From the NCBI RefSeq assembly GCF_001189915.1, contig NZ_LFLS01000005.1:1-64000 (forward strand): 64,000 nt of DNA, given 5' to 3'. This document shows, in pieces, positions 57,901 through 64,000 of the stretch (position 1 is the first letter of the stretch; each line of letters starts with the position of its first letter). The stretch comes from Herbaspirillum autotrophicum. GTDB taxonomy: Bacteria; Pseudomonadota; Gammaproteobacteria; Burkholderiales; Burkholderiaceae_D. Below the pieces are notes generated by a model. It made no database searches and was not told the DNA's origin. It saw only the letters and a program-made list of their open reading frames with translations. The position numbers and the translations under genes are program-made.

Positions 57901-58392
57901 GGGCTCCATGCGAATCGTGTAATCGATGTGATCGGCCAGTTGCTGGTTCAATGCCACCAGGAAATTGGCGCTGCCGGTTTTTTCGTTGGGGACGTTTTCC
58001 AGAAACTTCCTGAACAGCGGCGTCAGCGGCAAGGTCTTGCGATACGGCGCCAGTTCGTTATGCAATTCATCGGCATATTCGAACGGAATCTGTTCCGCAT
58101 ACGGTTCAAGGAAAAAATCGAAAGGATTGATCACCGACATCTCGGCGACCAGATCGACCTCGATCCGGAATTCCCGCGTCTTTTCGGGAAACACCAGACG
58201 GGCCATGTAGTTGGCTTCGGGATCTTGCTGCCAATTGATGAAGTGGGGCTGCGGCAACACCCGCAGCGAGTAACTCAGAATCCGGGTCCGGCAATGCGGT
58301 GCGGGACGCAGGCGAATGATTTGCGGCCCGATATTGATTGGACGATCATAGCGGTACGACGTGACATGGTTCAGCGCCACATGAATTGACAT
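54994..58392 (-). CDS. DUF2126/transglutaminase large protein (locus A)
   Basis: The 1132-residue protein has an N-terminal transglutaminase-like domain (about 1-300) with Cys180 (GSGSCRDSSW), His229 (DLHAWCEV) and Asp245 (GLDPTSG), followed by a very long DUF2126 region with conserved GGEPTFV and HHSGTGGGNH. The role of DUF2126 is not known to me. ATG 58392 (MSIHVALNHVTSYRYDRP) has AAGGA upstream and lies inside a longer frame. It is upstream of, and on the same strand as, the fused ATP-grasp gene. Low-complexity Ala/Pro/Ser sequence lies near 600-640. Confidence 0.9.
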   Translation of the reverse strand: MSIHVALNHVTSYRYDRPINIGPQIIRLRPAPHCRTRILSYSLRVLPQPHFINWQQDPEANYMARLVFPEKTREFRIEVDLVAEMSVINPFDFFLEPYAEQIPFEYADELHNELAPYRKTLPLTPLFRKFLENVPNEKTGSANFLVALNQQLADHIDYTIRMEPGVQTPEQTLQLGSGSCRDSSWLLVQLLRHLGLAARFVSGYLIQLTADQKSLDGPSGPEADFTDLHAWCEVYLPGAGWVGLDPTSGLFAGEGHIPLSCTPEPASAAPVSGMVDPCEVEFEHLMSVQRIWEAPRVTKPYSEEQWRAIETLGHDIDAALKAQDVRLTMGGEPTFVALDHPDEPEWNTAALGDTKKPLAAELYHRMRQKYAVKGLPHFGQGKWYPGEQLPRWSLNCYWRVDGEPIWLNPELIADELVPGAAGTDITSRFLEGVAERLRLNGKHVFAAYEDVFYYLWRERRLPGNVDPFDSRLDDKQERARLLRVFSQGLEKTAGHVLPLARRADDRGWQSGDWFLRDERCYLYPGDSPLGYRLPLDSQPWVSKSDYPFVYAADPSQQFPALPAATEIRQQFAGRSTIGTPAALLRVPPSTAHSTVSKPVAGSASVTAAALKSDIAPAAAPASFKSAADVTRTALCAEIRNGVLYLFMPPLEKLENYLELVAAIEATAEAMQRPVLLEGYEPPHDPRVRKFSVTPDPGVIEVNIQPAANWADLVEQTTHLYEAARASRLTTEKFMLDGHHSGTGGGNHMVMGGATTADSPFLRRPDLLRSLISYWNNHPALSYLFSGMFIGPTSQAPRIDEARNDSVAEVELAFVEMEKQMAAGGCAPWLVDRLLRNLLIDVTGNTHRAEFCIDKLYSPDSATGRLGLLELRAFEMPPHARMSLTQQLLLRALVARFWKTPYKPSRLVRWGTELHDRFLLPHFIWQDFTDVIEDMQQAGYAMQAEWFAPHFEFRFPKIGDYAVNGIALELRTALEPWHVLGEEGSSGGTARYVDSSLERLQVKVSGMAKDRYVLTCNGVAVPLQPTGTVGEFVTGVRYRAWQPPSALHPTIGIDSPLTFDLVDTWNGRSLGGCQYHVVHPGGRSYETFPVNAFEAESRRLARYFRLNHTPGRMQVTAMRPSIEFPFTLDLRHF

Positions 58393-58510
58393 GAAGATCC
58401 TTTGCTGCAAACAGGTTAAATGGATAACGCAGCCAGCCTGCGAGATCCGGCAAGATTGCTGCCACCGCAAGCACTGCCACCTGAGGCGGTGGCACGCTGC
58501 GAATCAATGA

Positions 58511-59737
58511 TCATCTCTGGTGCATATTAATGAAATCTCTGAGGCGTGGATAGATTTCGTTTTCCCAGCGACGTCCGTTGAACACACCATAATGGCCCAC
58601 CGCCGTCTGCACATGGTGCAAACGCATGTACGGCCAGATGGTGCTGCACAGTTCTTGTGCAGCCACTGTTTGCCCTACGGCACAAATATCATCCTTCTCT
58701 CCTTCCACGGTAAACAGGGCGGTACGCCGGATCGCAGTGAGATCAACCGGACGTCCGCGGAATTGCAACAATCCCAGCGGCAAGGCGTGCTCCTGGAAAA
58801 CCACGCGCACCGTTTCCAGATAGAACTCTGCCGGCAAATCCGACATGGCGAAATATTCTTCGTAAAAAGTCTTGATTGCTTCCGCTTTTTCTATCTCGCC
58901 CTCCGCCAGATAGCAATACAGATTCCGAAATGCATCGACATGGCGTTGCAGATTCATATTCATGAACGCCGTTAACTGCATGAAACCCGGGTAAACATGA
59001 CGGCCGCTGCCCGCGTGGCGCGCCGGCACCACGCCGACCAGATTGCTTTCGAACCATTCGATCGGTTTGCTTTTGGCCAGTTCATTGACCGCAGTGGGAT
59101 TGATGCGGGTATCGATCGGCCCGGCCATCAGGGTCATACTGGCCGGCTGTGCCGGATCGTCCTCAGCGGCCATCACCGCCACTGCCGTCAGCGCCGCCAC
59201 CGTGGGCTGACATACCGCCACGATATGCGCGCCGGGTCCGATTTTCTGCAAAAACCGCACCACATGACCGACATACTCATCCAGCCCAAAGCGACCGTCT
59301 GCCAAGGGGATATCGCGCGCGTTATGCCAGTCGGTAACGTAGACATCGTGATCGCGCAGCAGCGTTTTGACAGTACCGCGCAGCAAGGTAGCGAAGTGAC
59401 CGGACATCGGTGCTACCAGCAATACCCGTGGCTGATCGGTCGCTCCCTGTTTGCGGAATCGCAACAATGAACAAAACGGTGTGCGGTCGACAACATCTTC
59501 CTGCACTGCCGTCGTGTGCGCGCCATCTTGCACGTGGTCGATCTTGAATTCGGGTCGGGTATGGGTCAGCTGAGTCCGGGAAAACACTTCGTAACCGGCT
59601 GCCAGCCGGCGCAAAAACGGATTGGCAGTCCCCTCCGGCCAATTGCTGGCAAACAGCGGCACCATCGCTTTGGCCATGGTGCGCCATGGGTCGGTTGCGT
59701 CCGAATATTGCTCGTAAGCCTGGTAAATATTTTTCAT
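58511..59737 (-). CDS. phaZ: Intracellular polyhydroxybutyrate depolymerase
   Basis: The 408-residue enzyme has a lipase-like box with Cys176 (VAVCQPTVAA) as nucleophile, as in the Cys-type intracellular PHB depolymerases of beta-proteobacteria (PhaZ1). It also shows LVAPMSGHFATLLRGTVKTLL and DWHNARDIPL. It breaks down stored PHB granules. ATG 59737 (MKNIYQAYEQYSDATDPWRTMA) is chosen over a longer frame. It is placed between the two ATP-grasp loci. Confidence 0.93.
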   Translation of the reverse strand: MKNIYQAYEQYSDATDPWRTMAKAMVPLFASNWPEGTANPFLRRLAAGYEVFSRTQLTHTRPEFKIDHVQDGAHTTAVQEDVVDRTPFCSLLRFRKQGATDQPRVLLVAPMSGHFATLLRGTVKTLLRDHDVYVTDWHNARDIPLADGRFGLDEYVGHVVRFLQKIGPGAHIVAVCQPTVAALTAVAVMAAEDDPAQPASMTLMAGPIDTRINPTAVNELAKSKPIEWFESNLVGVVPARHAGSGRHVYPGFMQLTAFMNMNLQRHVDAFRNLYCYLAEGEIEKAEAIKTFYEEYFAMSDLPAEFYLETVRVVFQEHALPLGLLQFRGRPVDLTAIRRTALFTVEGEKDDICAVGQTVAAQELCSTIWPYMRLHHVQTAVGHYGVFNGRRWENEIYPRLRDFINMHQR

Positions 59738-60030
59738 GGAACAGCCTATCCCCGAAGAAAACTGCTCAACAGAACTCAATCCACCGCTTGGCGCGACTGC
59801 ACGCACGCCCCTTGAGTTCAAACCAGTACCCCGTTCGATGCAATATGCATGCCACGCACAGAGGCAATTGCCCGTCATCAATTATCTGCGAGGTGTGGCT
59901 GGCACAACCTTTGCAAGCACACCAGGGCGACACCAGCATTGCCAATCCGCAATGAAACAGCGGACTGCCGATGCATGCGACGACACGCGTTGACGCGCTC
60001 AAAGTCACTTTCCAACCATAAAGGACTGAC

Positions 60031-60684
60031 ATGCCTAAAACGACTTTGCGAATCACCAGCAAAAACTATTCATCATGGTCCTTGCGCGGATGGCTGCTGA
60101 CAAAATTTGCCGGCCTGCCGTTTCAGGAAGAAATCGTTTCCCCCGACGATCCTGATGCGCGCGCCGAAATTCTGTTGCTGTCTTCGTCCATTCTGGTTCC
60201 CAGTCTGCGCCATGGCGAAACGCTGGTATGGGACACCCTGGCCATCGCCGAATATCTCAATGAAATCCGGCCGCTGGCCAAACTGCTGCCGGAAAACCAG
60301 TCGGCGCGTGCGCACTGCCGCGCCATCTGCGGCGAAATGCATTCCGGTTTCAGCGCCTTGCGTTCCGCGCTGCCGATGAACCTGAAAGCGCACTTCCCCA
60401 AGTTCAAGGTGTGGTCGCGGGCGGAAGCCGACATCCAGCGCATCACCACCATCTGGAAAGAATGCCTGGCGACCTATGGCGGTCCGTTCCTGTTCGGCGA
60501 ACGCAGCGTTGCCGATGCCATGTACGCGCCGGTCGTCACGCGCTTCATGACCTATGACGTCAAACTCGATCCGATCTGCAGCGCCTATTGCAAACGCATC
60601 ATGGCGCTGCCGGAAATGCAGGAATGGATCAAGGCGGCGAAGAAGGAACCGGACGATATCAATGAACTGGATGTCGAGTTCTGA
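60031..60684 (+). CDS. Glutathione S-transferase family protein (second)
   Basis: The 217-residue cytoplasmic protein starts MPKTTLRITSKNYSSWSLRGWLL, the opening of a distinct bacterial GST group with the SSWS glutathione site. Then ILVPSLRHGETLVWDTLAIAEYLNE gives the cis-Pro and Asp region, and an all-helical C-terminal domain follows. The substrate is unknown. Stand-alone, with AAAGGA upstream. Confidence 0.9.
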   Translation: MPKTTLRITSKNYSSWSLRGWLLTKFAGLPFQEEIVSPDDPDARAEILLLSSSILVPSLRHGETLVWDTLAIAEYLNEIRPLAKLLPENQSARAHCRAICGEMHSGFSALRSALPMNLKAHFPKFKVWSRAEADIQRITTIWKECLATYGGPFLFGERSVADAMYAPVVTRFMTYDVKLDPICSAYCKRIMALPEMQEWIKAAKKEPDDINELDVEF

Positions 60685-60790
60685 TTCCCTTGCAATCGGC
60701 CCGGCGCATGGTAACCAGCGATGACAGAAAGACAGTGGATTCTTTGATTTCTTGAGCAATGCGGGACATACCGCAGAAAGGGTGGATGTG

Positions 60791-61228
60791 ATGAGTACGA
60801 CAGCCGAAACATACCCGACTGGCAATGTTTTTTCTCATGTCGGCACAACCGATACCGAGTTCGTCTCGGGAGGATTGCGCGACTTTTTCCTGTATCGCGA
60901 CCTCGGCATTGCCGCCGCCACCGGCGGCAAGGTCATCGCTCAGCTGGTGAAGGCCAACATGGCACCGGAAACCGGCACCGGCTGGCACCGGCATGAAGCC
61001 GAATTTCACATCGTCATCATGCTCAAAGGCTGGGCCCGCTTCATGTATGAGGATCAGGTGACGCTGGTGAAAACCGGCGATTGCGTGCATCAGCGCCCCG
61101 GCATCGTGCATTTTCTGTTCGACTATTCCCCCGATATGGAATATCTGGAAATTGTCGGCCCCGCCGATTTCACCACCATCGATATGCCGGCGCCGTGTCC
61201 GGTGCCGCCCCCAACGCCCTGGAGCTGA
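60791..61228 (+). CDS. Cupin-domain protein
   Basis: The 145-residue protein has a cupin fold with metal ligands His66, His68, likely His73 and His107 (GWHRHEAEFHI and GIVHFL), and KGWARFMYED with TGDCVHQRPG. Function unknown; such single-domain cupins may be dioxygenases, isomerases or binding proteins. ATG 60791 has GGGTGGA upstream; the longer frame starts at a TTG. It is placed before locus B. Confidence 0.85.
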   Translation: MSTTAETYPTGNVFSHVGTTDTEFVSGGLRDFFLYRDLGIAAATGGKVIAQLVKANMAPETGTGWHRHEAEFHIVIMLKGWARFMYEDQVTLVKTGDCVHQRPGIVHFLFDYSPDMEYLEIVGPADFTTIDMPAPCPVPPPTPWS

Positions 61229-61463
61229 GACGAATAACACAGCAATGCAACGAAGTAAATAATTGATGTACGGCATTCAACACCGCGCTCCGCAGCCCGG
61301 ATATGGTGCATTTTTCGCTGTCCAAAAACAGAGATGCCATGATAGTCTGTCATCAGATGTACCAGCGGTGATGATGCCTTTACGTGAATGTTTTTGAGCA
61401 AATATCAATTCGTTAGATCATCAAAAAATCTACCGTACAAGTGATAGAGAACCAAACAAACTT

Positions 61464-62879
61464 ATGGCAAATTTTTTCGATGAAATGTATTCCGACGGTT
61501 CATCCTCGGTACGTAAACACTATGATGAATTTGCAGCGTGGCTGTCGGCGCAGACTGCAGAAACCATCTCCCGCAAACGCGCCGAATCGGATCTGATATT
61601 CCGCCGGGTAGGTATCACGTTCGCCGTCTACGGCAACGATGCCGGCACCGAAAGACTGATTCCGTTCGACATCATTCCGCGCATCATCCATGCCGCGGAA
61701 TGGGCCAGGCTCGAAGCTGGTCTGGTGCAGCGCGTCAAGGCGCTGAACATGTTCATTCATGACATCTACCACGCCAAGAACATCATCAAGGCCGGCGTCA
61801 TTCCCGCCGAGCAGATTTTCCAGAACGCACAATACCGACCGGAAATGCAGGACGTCACGGTCGCTTCCGACATCTACGCGCACATCGCCGGTGTCGATAT
61901 CGTGCGCGCCGGTGAAGGCGAGTTCTACGTGCTCGAAGATAATCTGCGGGTGCCGTCCGGTGTGTCGTACATGCTGGAAAACCGCAAGATGATGATGCGC
62001 CTGTTTCCGGAATTGTTTATCCGCCACAAGATTGCGCCGGTCGATCATTATCCCGACATGCTGCTCGACAATCTGCGCTCGGTGGCGCCGACCGGCGTCA
62101 CCGATCCGAGCGTGGTGGTGATGACGCCCGGCATGTATAACTCGGCTTACTTCGAACACGCATTCCTGGCGCAGCAAATGGGCGTCGAGCTGGTCGAAGG
62201 ACAGGATCTGTTCGTCAAGGACAACACGGTCTACATGCGTACCACGCGCGGACCGAAGCGCGTCGATGTGATCTATCGCCGGATCGATGACGACTATCTG
62301 GACCCGCTGGCATTCCGCCCCGACTCTTCACTCGGCGTACCCGGTCTGCTGTCCGCCTATCGCGCCGGCAAGGTGACGCTGGCCAATGCCATCGGCACCG
62401 GCGTCGCCGACGACAAATCGATTTACCCGTATGTGCCCGACATGATCCGTTTCTATCTGTCGGAAGAACCCATCCTCAACAACGTTCCAACGTATCAGTG
62501 TCGCAAGAAAGACGACTTGTCCTATACCCTGGCCAATCTGGAAAAACTGGTGGTCAAGGAAGTCCATGGTGCCGGCGGCTACGGCATGCTGGTCGGACCA
62601 GCATCCACCAAACAGGAAATCGAAGATTTCCGCCTGCGTATCCTCGCCAAGCCGGACGGCTATATCGCGCAACCGACGCTGGCATTGTCAGTCTGTCCGA
62701 CCTATGTCGATGCCGGTATTGCACCGCGCCATCTCGATCTGCGGCCATTCGTGCTGTCGGGAAAAACTGTCTCCATGGTGAAAGGCGGCCTGACCCGGGT
62801 CGCCCTCAAAGACGGTTCGCTGGTCGTCAATTCGTCGCAGGGCGGCGGTACCAAAGACACTTGGATTCTGGAGAAATGA
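61464..62879 (+). CDS. Circularly permuted ATP-grasp protein (locus B)
   Basis: The 471-residue protein is the stand-alone version of the ATP-grasp half of the locus A fusion. It keeps Lys365 with the glycine-rich loop (VVKEVHGAGGYG), DRIDDDYLDP-type acidic residues (YRRIDDDYLD) and GGGTKDTWILEK at the C-terminus. Thus it is probably catalytically competent. ATG 61464 starts MANFFDEMYSDG. It is one base before the alpha-E gene (stop at 62879, start at 62881). Confidence 0.92.
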   Translation: MANFFDEMYSDGSSSVRKHYDEFAAWLSAQTAETISRKRAESDLIFRRVGITFAVYGNDAGTERLIPFDIIPRIIHAAEWARLEAGLVQRVKALNMFIHDIYHAKNIIKAGVIPAEQIFQNAQYRPEMQDVTVASDIYAHIAGVDIVRAGEGEFYVLEDNLRVPSGVSYMLENRKMMMRLFPELFIRHKIAPVDHYPDMLLDNLRSVAPTGVTDPSVVVMTPGMYNSAYFEHAFLAQQMGVELVEGQDLFVKDNTVYMRTTRGPKRVDVIYRRIDDDYLDPLAFRPDSSLGVPGLLSAYRAGKVTLANAIGTGVADDKSIYPYVPDMIRFYLSEEPILNNVPTYQCRKKDDLSYTLANLEKLVVKEVHGAGGYGMLVGPASTKQEIEDFRLRILAKPDGYIAQPTLALSVCPTYVDAGIAPRHLDLRPFVLSGKTVSMVKGGLTRVALKDGSLVVNSSQGGGTKDTWILEK

Positions 62880-62880
62880 C

Positions 62881-63870
62881 ATGTTGAGCCGCACCGCTGA
62901 TCACCTGTTCTGGATGGCCCGCTACACCGAGCGCGCCGAAAATACTGCCCGCATGCTGGATGTCAATGTCCAGACCTCACTGTTGCCGCAATCGGTGGAA
63001 GATGCCGAACAAGGCTGGCGCGCCGTCCTCGGCATTTCCGAATTGCTGCATAGCTACGACCAGAAATACGATGCACTGACACAAAAAGACGTGATCGATT
63101 TCATGGTGCGCGATCCCGGCAATCCATCCTCGATTGCCTCGTGCCTGAAGCAGGCGCGCGAAAATGCACGCGCCGTACGCGGCGCACTGACGACCGAAGC
63201 CTGGGAAATCCAGAACGCCACCTGGATCAAGATGCAGGGCTATCTGCAAACCAGTGCCCTGGAACAGAATCCCAGTGATTTTTTCGAATGGGTAAAGCAC
63301 CGCTCGCATCTGTCGCGCGGCGTGACAATCGGCACCATGCTCAAGGATGAAGCCTTCCACTTCATTCGCCTCGGCACCTTTCTGGAACGCGCCGACAACA
63401 CCGCCCGCATCATTGACGTCAAGTTTCACGGCGCCAAGGAGAGCAAGCAAAGCCAGTCCGGACAAAGTCAGAGCCAAAGCCTGACGGCAAAGGATGGCAG
63501 CACGCCGATTGATTTCTATTACTGGGCTGCGATTCTGCGTTCGGTCTCCGGCTTCGAAATCTACCGCAAGGTGTATCGCGACGTCATTACCCCGGAACGC
63601 GTGGCCGAGTTGCTGATCCTGCGTGCCGATATGCCCCGTTCGCTGGCGGCCTGCATGAGTCACGTGCTGAGCAATCTGAAAAACGTGCACAACGATGTGT
63701 CATCCGATACCGAACGGTTTGCCGGCAAACTGCACGCCGACCTCAAGTTCAGCTCCATCGAAGAAGTGCTGGAAGCCGGTCTGCATGATTACCTGACCGT
63801 CTTTCTGGAGCGCATCTTTGAACTCGGCAACCGCATCAGCAAGGATTTCCTGGTGCCGCTGGCGGCCTAG
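62881..63870 (+). CDS. Alpha-E domain protein (locus B)
   Basis: The 329-residue, nearly all-helical alpha-E protein starts MLSRTADHLFWMARYTERAEN, which matches the alpha-E half of the locus A fusion. It has a polar Gln/Ser-rich insert near 182-202 (SKQSQSGQSQSQS). It is always found beside an ATP-grasp of this type and may help position the substrate. The gene follows the ATP-grasp by a single base. A hairpin follows the stop. Confidence 0.92.
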   Translation: MLSRTADHLFWMARYTERAENTARMLDVNVQTSLLPQSVEDAEQGWRAVLGISELLHSYDQKYDALTQKDVIDFMVRDPGNPSSIASCLKQARENARAVRGALTTEAWEIQNATWIKMQGYLQTSALEQNPSDFFEWVKHRSHLSRGVTIGTMLKDEAFHFIRLGTFLERADNTARIIDVKFHGAKESKQSQSGQSQSQSLTAKDGSTPIDFYYWAAILRSVSGFEIYRKVYRDVITPERVAELLILRADMPRSLAACMSHVLSNLKNVHNDVSSDTERFAGKLHADLKFSSIEEVLEAGLHDYLTVFLERIFELGNRISKDFLVPLAA

Positions 63871-63886
63871 GAACCCGACAAATTGC

Positions 63887-63919
63887 CACCCGGCATTCAG
63901 ATTCATCTGAAACCGGGTG
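63887..63919 (+). terminator. Hairpin after the alpha-E gene
   Basis: The outer stem cacccgg/ccgggtg encloses an inner palindrome ttcagat-tc-atctgaa, giving a strong structure 17 bases after the stop. No T-run follows, so it may be a weak terminator or an mRNA-end structure. Confidence 0.5.
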
Positions 63920-63979
63920 CAAATGTCTCGGTGCAGCGACATTTTGTCCCCGCCCGCGCCAAGAGCGTGCGGGGCTTCC

Positions 63980-63999
63980 TGTAAAATTCGGGTTTTACA
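63980..63999 (+). promoter_or_regulatory. Possible promoter element at the right edge
   Basis: The palindrome tgtaaaattcgggttttaca contains TAAAAT, a common -10-like hexamer, just before the end of the window. It may belong to the next gene, which cannot be seen. Confidence 0.3.
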
Positions 64000-64000
64000 T

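Overview
The window looks like a single chromosomal stretch of a betaproteobacterium of the order Burkholderiales, most likely family Oxalobacteraceae and Herminiimonas-like. This is inferred from the gene order pgk-pyk-fba-purC-purE-purK-sua5, the iron cluster hemP-bfd-tonB-exbB-exbD-piuC-bfr, a TctDE-type regulator pair beside a DUF4212/sodium-solute symporter, an intracellular PHB depolymerase, and moderately GC-rich DNA with short intergenic gaps. I saw no rRNA, tRNA, CRISPR array, insertion sequence or phage gene.

Layout. 1-99 is the 5' end of pntA (minus). 503-2130 is a Nudix hydrolase and mnmA. 2201-6546 is an iron block: Fur-box promoter, hemP, an unknown protein, bfd, tonB-exbB-exbD, a PiuC-like hydroxylase and bacterioferritin. 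6601-14842 is housekeeping and envelope/stress genes: GST, purB, cytochrome b561 with two YceI proteins, pdxH, cfa, msrA, flavin reductase, ompW. 15103-22735 (minus) holds glycolysis and purine genes with a Sua5 protein at the end. 22856-29585 holds azlCD, ilvE, a CHCC zinc protein, a SnoaL-like protein, a YheT-type hydrolase, bepA and moaC. 29749-31661 holds three tandem type IV pilin genes. 31695-36519 holds a TerC protein, sucCD and recA-recX with a readable SOS box over the recA promoter.

From 36998 the content is more accessory: a response-regulator/TPR protein with a minimal histidine kinase; a sulfonate-type ABC locus with two binding proteins and a permease but no ATPase; a 43-residue membrane protein; OsmC; a Tim44-like protein; a secreted unknown; a two-component pair feeding a DUF4212/symporter couple; a lone fimbrial adhesin beside an orphan response regulator.

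51501-63870 carries two copies of a poorly characterised peptide-ligase/transglutaminase system. Locus A (minus) is DUF2126-transglutaminase, a fused circularly permuted ATP-grasp/alpha-E protein, and a short transglutaminase. Locus B (plus) is the same ATP-grasp and alpha-E as two separate genes. Between them lie PHB depolymerase, a GST and a cupin. In the fused copy the ATP-grasp lysine and glycine-rich loop present in the stand-alone copy are gone, so the two loci are probably not equivalent. This is the most interesting part of the window.

Starts were moved from the longest reading frame wherever an internal ATG has a good ribosome-binding site. All functions rest on recognisable motifs and gene context read by eye; no database search was run.
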